From Pedobacter arcticus A12 (GTDB taxonomy: Bacteria > Bacteroidota > Bacteroidia > Sphingobacteriales > Sphingobacteriaceae): a DNA stretch of 64,000 nt. Both the position numbers and the translations under genes were made by a program. Location of the stretch: the NCBI RefSeq assembly GCF_000302595.1, contig NZ_JH947125.1:828299-892298 (forward strand), in the 5' to 3' direction. Positions 1-9,015 of the stretch are shown here, in pieces. Position 1 is the stretch's first letter. Every line of letters begins with the position of its first letter. Under the pieces are notes generated by a model that was not told the origin of the DNA, searched no databases, and saw only the letters and a program-made list of their open reading frames with translations.

Positions 1-726
1 CTGCTCACCTTGTTTCCTTTAAACTTAAAAGGACAAAAAGTTTTTAAAAATGCACCATTTGATGTTACTGAAAGCAAGTTAAAGAATACTTTTTTTAGCT
101 CGTGGGATAGCATTAAAAATAACATCATTTTAAACTGGGTGGATGTTGTTGATGAAAAGGGAGAATATGGTTGTGCTTTATATACCGATCATACTACAAG
201 TTACACCCATGGAGAAAACTTCCCGCTAGGGTTGAATGTTCAATACTCTGGAAAAGGACTTTGGGGTATGGACTATACAATTAAGGAGGCAACCGAAATT
301 TGTTATTCGTTAATTCCGCACAAAGGAGACTGGAAAGTTGCTGAATTATGGCAAAAGAACGAGCTGATAAATGAGCCATTACTAGCCGTTAATTCAGGAG
401 AAAATAGGTTAATGAGTCCAAATCCACTACTCACTACAGATCAAAAAGGATGGGTGCTATCTTCAAGTGTTTTTGATGGTAATGATCTTTTGGTTAGAAT
501 ATTTAATGCGAGCGGTAAAGATACGGCGGGAGATTTAAAATTGGGCTTCAATGCTTCAAAAGCACAAACGGAGGAGTTAAATGGTGTTTTAATCCAATCG
601 CTCATGATTGGGAAAGCTAATAATTCTATAGCCAATCTAAAAATGTCTATTCCTAGTTTTGCTTTTAAAACGATTAGATTTTTTGACGTTAATAAATCAG
701 AAAGAAAAAGAGGTGGGCTTGACTAA
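1..726 (+). CDS. GH38 alpha-mannosidase, C-terminal part (cut by window edge)
   Basis: The reading frame is open to base 1, so only the C-terminal ~240 residues are present. They resemble the C-terminal beta-domains of Bacteroidota family GH38 alpha-mannosidases; the segments YTDHTTSYTHGENFPLGL and QYSGKGLWG are characteristic. The catalytic domain lies outside the window, so activity cannot be checked here. Eight bases separate its stop from the next gene, a ROK-family kinase, which suggests co-transcription and a pathway in which released mannose is phosphorylated. The two GH92 genes and the GH130 gene further along support a mannan or N-glycan role. Family assignment rests on recalled family patterns and is fairly secure. 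Confidence 0.75.
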   Translation: MLTLFPLNLKGQKVFKNAPFDVTESKLKNTFFSSWDSIKNNIILNWVDVVDEKGEYGCALYTDHTTSYTHGENFPLGLNVQYSGKGLWGMDYTIKEATEICYSLIPHKGDWKVAELWQKNELINEPLLAVNSGENRLMSPNPLLTTDQKGWVLSSSVFDGNDLLVRIFNASGKDTAGDLKLGFNASKAQTEELNGVLIQSLMIGKANNSIANLKMSIPSFAFKTIRFFDVNKSERKRGGLD

Positions 727-734
727 AAAGTAGG

Positions 735-1601
735 ATGAAAATTAATCTAGTTTTAGGAGTTGATATAAGTGCTTCGCACATTAAAGTTGCTTTGGTAGAT
801 TTAGAGACCAAAAAGATCATGGACGATTCTTATGTTAGACAACCGATAAATTCATGGGGTAACGCCGATGAAATTATTAATTCGTGGACATCTATAATTT
901 TAAGTGCATTTGATAAACAAAAAATTGCTGAAAAGTATATCCGTATTGCAATGCCAGGTCCCTTTGACTATGCAAACGGTGTATCTTTAATGCTAGGCCA
1001 AAAAAAATACGATTCGCTTTACGGGTTGAGTGTAAAACAGTTATTGGCTAAAAAATTAAATATCCCATCAGAAAATATTCGATTTTTAAATGATTCCACT
1101 TGTTTTCTTAATGGGGAATTGTCATATTCTGATGGTTTTAGAAATCAAACCGTAATTGCGCTCAATATAGGCACTGGTTTAGCAAGTGCGGTATATAAAA
1201 ATGGTATCTCGGTAGACGCCCAATTATGGAATTCATCTTTTCTTGACTATACTGCCGAAGATTACATTTCTTCTGGTTGGTTTTTGAAAGAGTACGTGAA
1301 ATTAACGGGTATTAATATCATCAATATTAAAGGTTTGCGTAGGATTTATTCCAAATCCCCAGTGGCAAGAGAGCTTTTTAAAGCTTTTTCAGTTAATCTT
1401 GCTAATTTTATTTATGAATTTGTTTTAAGGGAAGAGCCCGATTATATCATTTTAGGAGGCGAGGTGCTTGATGCCTATCCATGTTTTAAAACGGATTTGG
1501 GGAAGAATTTAATCAAAAAAAATATAAATGTACCTTTAATTCTCTCTAAAGCAGATCCGTACTCAAGCGTATTAGGTGCGGCGCTCAGCGGTGGTAATTA
1601 G
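735..1601 (+). CDS. ROK-family sugar kinase-like protein (degenerate phosphate loop)
   Basis: A 288-residue ROK-fold protein (repressor/ORF/kinase), paralogous to the gene at 40386. ROK kinases use ATP to phosphorylate hexoses in the cytoplasm. The N-terminal phosphate loop normally reads DxGGTxx; here it reads GVDISASHIK, so both glycines are replaced, while the paralogue keeps GVDIGGSHIT. The putative catalytic Asp is retained (LNDSTCFLNGE), as is a second phosphate-contact segment (NIGTGLAS). The CxCGxxGC zinc motif of typical ROK glucokinases is absent from both copies. It follows the GH38 gene by 8 bases. It may be a weak kinase or a non-catalytic sugar sensor; this is inference. Confidence 0.75.
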   Translation: MKINLVLGVDISASHIKVALVDLETKKIMDDSYVRQPINSWGNADEIINSWTSIILSAFDKQKIAEKYIRIAMPGPFDYANGVSLMLGQKKYDSLYGLSVKQLLAKKLNIPSENIRFLNDSTCFLNGELSYSDGFRNQTVIALNIGTGLASAVYKNGISVDAQLWNSSFLDYTAEDYISSGWFLKEYVKLTGINIINIKGLRRIYSKSPVARELFKAFSVNLANFIYEFVLREEPDYIILGGEVLDAYPCFKTDLGKNLIKKNINVPLILSKADPYSSVLGAALSGGN

Positions 1602-1732
1602 CGAGTAGCGCAGTAATTTCCGTTGATAAATCCACAATATTGAAATATAGCTAAAAGGAAGGTCGAATTTTATTTAGTTGAGTTATTGTTTAACAGATCA
1701 AAATTATGCCTCTAAAGCTGTTTAAGCCTTTT

Positions 1733-1760
1733 GCTAAATCGTTTTTTTTGTATAATTTAG
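1733..1760 (+). promoter_or_regulatory. Putative LacI-type operator and promoter for the SGNH/GH92 genes (site 1)
   Basis: The core GCTAAATCGTTTTT lies at 1733-1746. A TTTG (-33 like) at 1730-1733 overlaps its edge, and TAATTTAG (-7 like, one mismatch to TAnnTTTG) follows at 1753-1760 after 19 bases. The gene starts at 1827. The same arrangement recurs at 10309. Confidence 0.6.
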
Positions 1761-1826
1761 CACTATCCAATTATAATGTCAGAGATACGTCTTTAAAGCT
1801 ATACGTCTGAAAAACTAAATGACAAT

Positions 1827-3233
1827 ATGAAACAAAGAATTGCTTCAATTATAATCATGTTAGCCCTTTCATCAGCCATGAATGCTCAAGAGGTTAAACC
1901 TTTTAATGATGGAGACAAAATTGCTTTTGTTGGCAATAGCATAACGGAAGCAGGATTTTATGAAGCTAATATTTGGCTTTACTACATGACTCGTTTTCCC
2001 GAAAAAAGAATTAAGATTTTCAATAAAGGGGTTGGGGGCAATGTTGCAAGTCAGATCAATTACAGATTAGAAGATGACGTATTGGTTGAAAAACCAAATG
2101 TGGTGTTGATCACTTTTGGGATGAATGACAGTAAGTATATGGAGTATATGAATGCTGTTCCAAGCGCTAAAGCGGTAAATGCAATTGTAAACGAGTCAAG
2201 AATTGGCTTTGAAGGTATTGAGGCAAAACTGAAGCAAGTGCCTAATGTTCGAAAAATCATTATGTCGTCGTCTCCTTACGATGATGGGATGGAGAAACAG
2301 AAAAGTGATGAACATATCCTATTTGGCAAAGTAGCCACTATGGAGAAAATAACCGATTTTCAGAAAGCCATCGCTAAAGAAAATAACTGGGAGTTTTTGG
2401 ATATTATGCATCCAATGATGGAGATTAACCAACAACAGCAAAAGATTGACCCAAAATATACACTTACTGGTAGTGATAGAATCCATCCGGGAGAAGAAGG
2501 GCATTTTATTATGGCTTATCTTTTTTTGAAAGCCCAGGGATTTGCAGGTAAACCTATCGCAGATGTAGAGATTGATAGCAAGTCAAAAAAAGTGTTGAAG
2601 GAAGTGAATAGCAATATATCTTCGTTGACATTTAATCAAAATGGTTTAAGTTTCGATTACTTAGCTAAATCACTGCCTTTTCCAATTGATACCATTGAGC
2701 ACAGATGGTTAAATCCAGATAAGCAGTCTAACGCTTTAAAGGTTATTCCGTTTATAAAAGAAATGAATCAGGAGGTTTTGAAAATTAATAAGCTCAAAAG
2801 TGGTTTGTACAATTTAGCAATAGACAACAGAATGATAGGTGTATTTACCGCGGAACAGTTGCAAACAGGTGTTAATTTAGCGAATTATCCAAATACCCCT
2901 CAATATTTACAGGCAACTAACGTGATGTATCTTAACAGACAGCGTAAAGAAACAGAAGATCAATTGCGACAATATGATTGGTTAAAATTTAATTTTTTGA
3001 AAGAGAAAGGTTTGCTTTACAAAGACGATATGGCAACACTAGACACGCTGCACAAGCAAGCGAAAAAAGACTGGGCTGTGGCAAGTAAGATGGCGAATTA
3101 TGAATACAGCCGTTTTCCGGAAGTGAGGGCGATGTGGAAAGATAATATGGATATATTGACGGATAAAATATATAGTATAAATAAACCTATAAAACGTCAA
3201 GTAAGACTTGAATTATTAAATATAACAAATTAG
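1827..3233 (+). CDS. SGNH/GDSL-family hydrolase, secreted
   Basis: A 468-residue protein with an N-terminal Sec signal peptide ending near SSAMNAQ. The SGNH blocks are visible: block I FVGNSITEAG (Ser nucleophile, GNS rather than GDS), the oxyanion-hole segment GVGGNV, block III FGMND, and a catalytic DxxH in DRIHPGEEGH. The family contains carbohydrate acetylesterases, lipases and thioesterases. In this glycan-degradation context, removal of acyl groups from sugars is the likeliest role. The ~200-residue C-terminal extension is unusual for a minimal SGNH enzyme and I do not recognise it. It is the first gene behind operator site 1 and precedes a GH92 gene by 126 bases. Confidence 0.75.
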   Translation: MKQRIASIIIMLALSSAMNAQEVKPFNDGDKIAFVGNSITEAGFYEANIWLYYMTRFPEKRIKIFNKGVGGNVASQINYRLEDDVLVEKPNVVLITFGMNDSKYMEYMNAVPSAKAVNAIVNESRIGFEGIEAKLKQVPNVRKIIMSSSPYDDGMEKQKSDEHILFGKVATMEKITDFQKAIAKENNWEFLDIMHPMMEINQQQQKIDPKYTLTGSDRIHPGEEGHFIMAYLFLKAQGFAGKPIADVEIDSKSKKVLKEVNSNISSLTFNQNGLSFDYLAKSLPFPIDTIEHRWLNPDKQSNALKVIPFIKEMNQEVLKINKLKSGLYNLAIDNRMIGVFTAEQLQTGVNLANYPNTPQYLQATNVMYLNRQRKETEDQLRQYDWLKFNFLKEKGLLYKDDMATLDTLHKQAKKDWAVASKMANYEYSRFPEVRAMWKDNMDILTDKIYSINKPIKRQVRLELLNITN

Positions 3234-3359
3234 AAAGAAGCCTTGATGAGGTCAAATTTAGGTTTTTTTTAGAATAGCACTGCTTAAATTCAATGCTATC
3301 TTGTATTATAAATATTTATGATTTAATATTTTTTTTTAATTAATTACCAGTTCAAAAAG

Positions 3360-5681
3360 ATGAATAAAAGCAACTTCCTTTTCTTGGGATTACTCTTTAC
3401 CACGGTATTTTCGGCATGTAAAATACAAAAAACAAATTCTCAAAAACCCACAGCTTACGTTAATCCGTTCATTGGTGCAAGCACAAATGTTGGGGATGCT
3501 GGTACTTATCATGGTTTGGGAAAAACCTTCCCTGGTGCTACAACTCCCTATGGAATGGTGCAGGTTAGCGCAAACACAATCACAGGTGGCGATAATGGCT
3601 CTGGATATAGTAGTGAACATGGTAGCATAGAGGGATTCGCTTTTACACAGATGAGTGGCGTGGGATGGTTTGGTGATTTAGGCAATTTTTTAGTGATGCC
3701 TACCACCGGACCTTTAAAAACAAACTCAGGTTCTCTAGAAAAACCTGACGATGGTTATCGCTCAAGGTATAATAAAAAATCAGAAAAAGCTTCCGCTGGA
3801 TATTATGAAGTTGATTTAACGGATTACAATATCAAAACAGAATCAACGGCGGCTCCTCATAGCGGAATGTTGAGATTTACCTTTCCAAAAAATGAACAGT
3901 CAAGAATTCAAATTGATTTAGCTCGAAGAGTAGGTGGTACTTCAACAAGTCAGTACGTGAAAGTTGTAAACGACCATACCATTGAAGGATGGATGAAATG
4001 TACACCAGAAGGTGGCGGATGGGGCGATGGAGATGGGAAAGCGGATTATATCGTTTACTTTCATGCTGAATTTAGTAAACCATTCAAAAATTACGGCTTT
4101 TGGTCTGCCGATATTCCTGACAGCTGGTCAAGAAAAAGAGAAAGCGTAACCAGTGAGCAATATCAACAACGTATTGCTGAGGCTAAGGTGATAGTAGGAA
4201 CGCAGGAGCAAGAGGGTAAACACTTAGGCTTTTATACCGAATTCCCTACTTCAGAGCAAGAACAGGTAGTGTTAAAAGCAGGAATTTCTTTTGTAAGTAT
4301 CAACGGTGCAAAAAAGAATTTAAATGCAGAAGTAAAAGATTTTGATTTTGATGCCGTTCATCAAAATGCAATAACATTATGGGAGAACTCGCTTGCTAAA
4401 ATAAAAGTAGAAGGTGGTTCAGAAGAAGAGAAAACAGTTTTTTACACCGCTTTATATCACACACAAATTGACCCCAGGATATTTGAAGATGTTGATGGAT
4501 ATTATCCCGGAGGTGATGGCGTTGCTCGTCAATCTGAGAATTTCACAAAAAGAACGATTTTTAGTGGGTGGGATGTTTTTAGAAGTCAGATGCCACTGCA
4601 GACTATCATTAACCCTTTGTTAGTGAGTGATATGATTAATTCTTTAGTTACCCTAGCCGACGAGAAGGGTAAAAGTTATTTAGAAAGATGGGAGTTTTTA
4701 AATGCCTACACCGGGTGTATGATTGGCAACCCTGCGGTTTCTGTAATTGCTGATGCTTATGTAAAAGGAATTAGAGGTTTTGACATTCAAAAAGCTTATC
4801 AGCTTTCTGTAAATAGTGTAAATGAATTTGGAAATGGAGCAAGAGGGTTTTCTTATGAACCTTTTGGGATTTCAAACACGCTAGAATATGCTTATTTTGA
4901 TTGGTGCGTTTCGGAAATGGCGAAAGGATTAGGTAAAACCGCTGATCAGAAAAAGTACCTAGAACGATCAAAAGATTACAAAAATATTTTTGATAAAGAG
5001 AAAAACTGGTTCAGACCTAAAGATAAAGATGGGAAATGGTTACCCTGGCCAGAAGAAGGTAGGTTAAAACAATGGTACGGTTCTGTAGAGAGCAATCCTT
5101 ACCAACAAGGTTGGTTTGTGCCACAAGATATAGACGGAATGATTGGATTGATGGGCGGAAAGGAAAAAGTAAAAGCAGATCTGGAGAACTTTTTCGAAAA
5201 AGCCCCTAAAGATGTGATGTGGAACGATTATTACAACCATGCTAACGAACCAGTTCATCATGTTCCTTTCTTGTTTAATAGAGTAGGGGCGCCATGGCTA
5301 ACGCAAAAATGGACTCGCTTAATTTGCAAAAGAGCCTACAAAAATTCTGTAGAAGGCTTGGTAGGAAACGAAGATGTTGGACAAATGTCGGCATGGTATG
5401 TTTTAGCTGCTAGCGGGATTCATCCTATCACGCCAGGTAGTACAAGGTTCGAAATCACAAGTCCGGTGTTTAAAACAGTTTCTTTAAATGCAGATAATGA
5501 TAATAAATTCACCATTACGGCTAAAAATAATTCTCCAGAAAATATCTACATCCAAAAAGCCACACTTAACGGAAAAGCGTATGATAAATGCTGGTTAGAT
5601 TATGAAACTATTATTAAGGGAGGTAACCTTGAGTTGGAAATGGGTTCACAACCGAATAAAAATTGGGGATTAGCTATTTAA
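3360..5681 (+). CDS. GH92 alpha-mannosidase, lipoprotein
   Basis: A 773-residue protein with a lipoprotein signal (VFSAC, Cys20). Two-domain GH92 enzymes are Ca2+-dependent inverting exo-alpha-mannosidases. Family features are VNPFIGASTNVGDAG and TFPGATTPYGMVQ in the N-terminal beta-sandwich. In the (alpha/alpha)6 catalytic domain they are NEPVHHVPFLFN (region of the general acid Glu) and GNEDVGQMSAWYVL (base region), then GIHPITPGS near the end. Length matches the family. It is probably anchored to the outer membrane or periplasm, trimming alpha-linked mannose from oligosaccharides. Linkage specificity cannot be read from the sequence. It is likely co-transcribed with the SGNH gene from operator site 1. 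Confidence 0.93.
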   Translation: MNKSNFLFLGLLFTTVFSACKIQKTNSQKPTAYVNPFIGASTNVGDAGTYHGLGKTFPGATTPYGMVQVSANTITGGDNGSGYSSEHGSIEGFAFTQMSGVGWFGDLGNFLVMPTTGPLKTNSGSLEKPDDGYRSRYNKKSEKASAGYYEVDLTDYNIKTESTAAPHSGMLRFTFPKNEQSRIQIDLARRVGGTSTSQYVKVVNDHTIEGWMKCTPEGGGWGDGDGKADYIVYFHAEFSKPFKNYGFWSADIPDSWSRKRESVTSEQYQQRIAEAKVIVGTQEQEGKHLGFYTEFPTSEQEQVVLKAGISFVSINGAKKNLNAEVKDFDFDAVHQNAITLWENSLAKIKVEGGSEEEKTVFYTALYHTQIDPRIFEDVDGYYPGGDGVARQSENFTKRTIFSGWDVFRSQMPLQTIINPLLVSDMINSLVTLADEKGKSYLERWEFLNAYTGCMIGNPAVSVIADAYVKGIRGFDIQKAYQLSVNSVNEFGNGARGFSYEPFGISNTLEYAYFDWCVSEMAKGLGKTADQKKYLERSKDYKNIFDKEKNWFRPKDKDGKWLPWPEEGRLKQWYGSVESNPYQQGWFVPQDIDGMIGLMGGKEKVKADLENFFEKAPKDVMWNDYYNHANEPVHHVPFLFNRVGAPWLTQKWTRLICKRAYKNSVEGLVGNEDVGQMSAWYVLAASGIHPITPGSTRFEITSPVFKTVSLNADNDNKFTITAKNNSPENIYIQKATLNGKAYDKCWLDYETIIKGGNLELEMGSQPNKNWGLAI

Positions 5682-5725
5682 ACGCATGGGTTTTATTGAA
5701 TAAATAGGTTAAAAATTTTCATTTT

Positions 5726-6519
5726 ATGGATGTTTTTACTTGTAAGGCTGAAAACTTATATTGCCACGGTTGATACGGCATTAACTTACAGCCTTCAATG
5801 AAAAAGGAGATTAAGGTGGTTGTAATTGAACCAGAAGGATATAATAGTATAGAACGGTTTCCGTTGGTTTACTTACTTCATGGTTTTTCTGGAAACTATA
5901 AAGATGTAACAAAAAATGTTCTGGCTATTGAAGAGCTGGCAGATTAATATCATATTATTATTGTTGTTGTCAGGATCGTAATTACGCAAGTTGGTGTTTT
6001 TGATAGCCCCGAACAGGCAGAAGCCCGATATTAAACCTATATCTCATAAGAATAGTTGACTTGGATAGATGCGCATTACAAAACCATCGCTTATAAAAAC
6101 GCTAGAGGGATTACCAGTGTATCTTGCTTTCAAATATCAAGATGTTTTTTAGCGTTGCTAGAAGTATGATCGGAGGAGCCGATCTGCATCCTTTTCCTAA
6201 TAACTGGGATATCGCCAAGCTTTTTGGCACTCATGCTGTTTATTCGGAAAGGTGGGAACAGAATAGCGTAGTTAATTTAAGGCATTTACTCACACCAAAT
6301 TCACTTAAAATCATTAGTCAATGTGGTGATGATTTTTATAAGGTGGATGTAGCGCTACATGATAAATTATTGTTTGATAACATTCCTCATACTTTTATAA
6401 CAGGGCTAGGTGGGTATACTTGGTCACATATCCTTAAATACCAGCTATTGTTTATGGGTATAAATTTTAAAATTCGCCAATTAAAATATATTATCGATTT
6501 TTTATTTCAAATTTGCTAA
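5726..6519 (+). pseudogene. Decayed alpha/beta-hydrolase esterase (FrmB/tributyrin-esterase-like)
   Basis: Recognisable esterase segments appear in shifting frames with internal stops. In order they are VVIEPEGYNSIERFPLVYLL, HGFSG, YHIIIVV, DSPEQAEARY, WIDAHYKTIAYKNARGIT, LAFKYQDVF, then a 131-codon open stretch from 6124 containing GGADLHPFPNNWDIAKLFG and LHDKLLFDNIPHTFIT. Several frameshifts and stops break it. The GxSxGG nucleophile elbow expected between the ...NARGIT and LAFKYQDVF segments has been lost, so no active enzyme can be made. It probably encoded an acyl-sugar esterase of the neighbouring operon. The 6124-6519 open stretch should not be annotated as a separate gene. Confidence 0.8.
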
Positions 6520-6528
6520 ACTGTTTTA
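6515..6528 (+). promoter_or_regulatory. Putative LacI-type operator (site 2)
   Basis: The sequence GCTAAACTGTTTTA matches the shared operator at 13 of 14 positions (TG instead of CG at the centre). It lies 85 bases before the sterol-desaturase-like gene at 6613 and overlaps the tail of the esterase pseudogene. I see no convincing -7 element downstream of it. Confidence 0.45.
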
Positions 6529-6612
6529 GTATTTAGGTATTGATCTTTTTAATTTTAAATAAACAGAATTTAACAATCAATATATTAACGTATCAATATA
6601 AATTTTTAAAAA

Positions 6613-7359
6613 ATGCTTAAAACTTGGTTTTTAAATTTTATTATTTATTTCATATCTTCAGGTTTTTTTTATCTTTTTTTTTCTTTTTTTTTGAAGAAAA
6701 ATCAATCAAAGAAAATTCAATTATTAGATGCTCCAATAAGTCATAGATTTAGAGAGTTTAAAAATTCTTTTATAGCGATTATCTTTTCTACAAGTATTTC
6801 TTTATTAATTATAAACCCATATACCATTCCATACACATTAATGTATATGGACGGCGATAAGTACGGAATACCATATTTTATATTCAGTATTTTAGTGTGT
6901 CTTTTTTTGCATGACACCTATTTTTATTGGACTCATAGGTTACTGCATCGGCCTTTTTTTCGTTTCGTACATAAAGTTCATCATCAATCAACTAATCCTA
7001 CTTCGTGGAGTGCTTTCGCTTTCCATCCTATAGAGGCAATTATCCAGGCATTCATCCTATCATTGTTGCCGTTTATTATTCCTTTACATCCCATAGCATT
7101 ACTTGTTTTTTTTATTATTATAATGATTTGGGATGCCTATGGTCATTCAGGTTTCGAAATTTTTTCTAAACGTTTTTTGATGTCTAAATGGGGGAGGTGG
7201 ATTAACTCATCTATTACTCATAATATGCACCACGAATTTTACGAAGGTAATTATGGGTTATACTTCAGATTTTGGGATATTTGGATGAAAACGTCACATC
7301 CAAAATATAACGACCATATTGTTAAGGTAAAAGACAGAGAGGCGAAAAAGAAACCATAA
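6613..7359 (+). CDS. Sterol desaturase / fatty-acid hydroxylase superfamily membrane protein
   Basis: A 248-residue multi-pass membrane protein carrying the di-iron histidine clusters of the superfamily: HDTYFYWTHRLLH, FVHKVHHQS and HNMHHEFYEGNYG. Members hydroxylate or desaturate lipids (sterols, fatty acyl chains, carotenoids) using O2 at the membrane surface. Hydrophobic helices flank the His clusters, including a very Phe-rich first segment. The gene is visibly more AT-rich than the glycan genes around it, as is its partner gene 23 bases downstream (Lnt-like). The pair suggests lipid or lipoprotein modification. The exact substrate is unknown. Confidence 0.85.
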   Translation: MLKTWFLNFIIYFISSGFFYLFFSFFLKKNQSKKIQLLDAPISHRFREFKNSFIAIIFSTSISLLIINPYTIPYTLMYMDGDKYGIPYFIFSILVCLFLHDTYFYWTHRLLHRPFFRFVHKVHHQSTNPTSWSAFAFHPIEAIIQAFILSLLPFIIPLHPIALLVFFIIIMIWDAYGHSGFEIFSKRFLMSKWGRWINSSITHNMHHEFYEGNYGLYFRFWDIWMKTSHPKYNDHIVKVKDREAKKKP

Positions 7360-7382
7360 TGAGGTAAAACTAATTGGTAAAA

Positions 7383-8885
7383 ATGGAATTAAAAAAAGTA
7401 TATCTATTAATACTATTTACAGGAATTTTTTCAGCTTTTAGTGTTTTAAATGCATATTTTCTGCTTTCCTGGGTATGTTATATTCCGCTTTTTTATATTT
7501 TAAACAGTAATTCTAAACTTTCATTTTTTAAAAGTGGTTTTTGTTTTGGAATAGGCGTTTCTACAGTTTCTTTTTTTTGGATTTTTAAAGGGGCAAATGA
7601 GTTTAGTGGAAACAGTTGGATTTATGGGACTTTTCTTATTCTAATCTCCAGTTCATTATTTAGTTTATATTGGGCTGTCTTAATTAAAAGTTTAGGTATT
7701 CTTAGCTTAAAGTGTAAAAATAATCCATACTTAATGGCACTTTGTGCAGCAAGTGTTTTTGTGCTTTTTGAATCAGTTTTAAATTATGTTTTTAATAAGG
7801 CACCATATTATATGTATAATAGCGGTTATGGTTTGCTAAATAATATATATACAATACAATGGGCCTCGTATTTTGGTCTGCCAATTTTAAGTTTTATAGT
7901 GGTTTTCGTTAACTACTTAATTAGTAAGATTATAATCTCTGGCAAGTGGTTAAACTTAATATTACCTTCTGGAATTATATTATTGATTATAGGGATGGGA
8001 TTTCTTATCAAACTTAAGGCAGAAAATGATGTGATTTTTCAAGGACCAATAAAAGTTGCAATTGTAGCCGAAAATGTTCCTCCGCTTTTAAAGTGGGATA
8101 ATGGAGGAGGTAATGTTTTAGCTCAAAGATTATTATCTCTTAACGAACAAGCCGCATTGTTAAAACCTGATATTGTGCTTTGGTCAGAATCTGTAATCCC
8201 TTGGACATACAAGTCAGATGATGATTTGCTGCTTGAAATTCTTAAAGAACCTTATCCGGAAAAAACCACTCATATTATAGGACTAATAAGTGACCATTCT
8301 AGTAAAACAGTATATAATTCTGTCTATGGAATAGCAACTAATGGTAAAATAATAGGCAGATATGATAAACAGCAACTTTTAGATTTTGTTGAAGCTCCTA
8401 TTTTGGGTTTAAGCTTGCCATTTCTTAATTTAAATAATTATTTAATAGAACCAGGCAACAAAAGCAATCCTATTATTACTCCTTATGGTAACGCTGGAAT
8501 AAGTATATGTAACGAAATAGTAAATCCCAAATCTTCCGTATCTATGGTTAAGAATAATGCAGAATTTCTTCTGACTCTAAGTAATGATGGCTGGTTTAAG
8601 AATAATTACATTGTTGGATTACATTTTCTGTTCTGCCGATTAAATGCTGTTATTAGCCGGAAAGATTTGGTAACCAATAGTAATAATGGATTTTCTGGAT
8701 ACATAAAATACACAGGAGAGATTATGTTAAAACGTAAAAGCAATGATTTTTTTGTAGAAATGGTTGCTATTTCGTCTAATAGATTTAATAATTATAAATA
8801 TTATTTTCCAAATTTAATATTAGGGATAGCTATAATCTTAATTTTTACTGTCCTTTTAAAAGAGTTTTCCTTAAAAAAAGCTTAG
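7383..8885 (+). CDS. Apolipoprotein N-acyltransferase (Lnt)-like membrane protein
   Basis: I chose the ATG at 7383 (500 residues) over an in-frame TTG 9 bases upstream. The N-terminal ~210 residues are several hydrophobic helices, followed by a nitrilase-type (carbon-nitrogen hydrolase) domain and a final membrane helix, the Lnt architecture. The presumed catalytic triad is visible as Glu in LWSESVIPW, Lys in RYDKQQL and Cys in SICNEIVNP; LSNDGWF is also a family signature. Canonical Lnt has ICYE, so this is a divergent member. Lnt adds the third acyl chain to lipoproteins at the periplasmic face. It forms an AT-rich pair with the sterol-desaturase-like gene. It may be an accessory copy rather than the housekeeping enzyme. 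Confidence 0.75.
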   Translation: MELKKVYLLILFTGIFSAFSVLNAYFLLSWVCYIPLFYILNSNSKLSFFKSGFCFGIGVSTVSFFWIFKGANEFSGNSWIYGTFLILISSSLFSLYWAVLIKSLGILSLKCKNNPYLMALCAASVFVLFESVLNYVFNKAPYYMYNSGYGLLNNIYTIQWASYFGLPILSFIVVFVNYLISKIIISGKWLNLILPSGIILLIIGMGFLIKLKAENDVIFQGPIKVAIVAENVPPLLKWDNGGGNVLAQRLLSLNEQAALLKPDIVLWSESVIPWTYKSDDDLLLEILKEPYPEKTTHIIGLISDHSSKTVYNSVYGIATNGKIIGRYDKQQLLDFVEAPILGLSLPFLNLNNYLIEPGNKSNPIITPYGNAGISICNEIVNPKSSVSMVKNNAEFLLTLSNDGWFKNNYIVGLHFLFCRLNAVISRKDLVTNSNNGFSGYIKYTGEIMLKRKSNDFFVEMVAISSNRFNNYKYYFPNLILGIAIILIFTVLLKEFSLKKA

Positions 8886-8961
8886 TAATCCAATAATAAG
8901 TAAGCAGCGATTAATCTATTTTACTTCCTAGGTCGTATTAAGAAATATTTTTTTCTTTTTA

Positions 8962-8993
8962 TTTGCTAAATTGATTTAGTTGCTATATTTTAG
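8962..8993 (+). promoter_or_regulatory. Putative LacI-type operator and promoter (site 3)
   Basis: The sequence GCTAAATTGATTTA at 8965-8978 is a variant of the shared operator. TTTG at 8962-8965 and TATTTTAG at 8986-8993 are spaced 20 bases apart, like a Bacteroidota promoter. The gene begins at 9016. Confidence 0.5.
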
Positions 8994-9015
8994 TGGAAAC
9001 TAATTATAAAATATT

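Noticed and set aside
6124-6519. A separate 131-codon gene
   Set aside because: Its sequence is the C-terminal part of the decayed esterase and continues the segments upstream; it lacks the catalytic region and a credible start.
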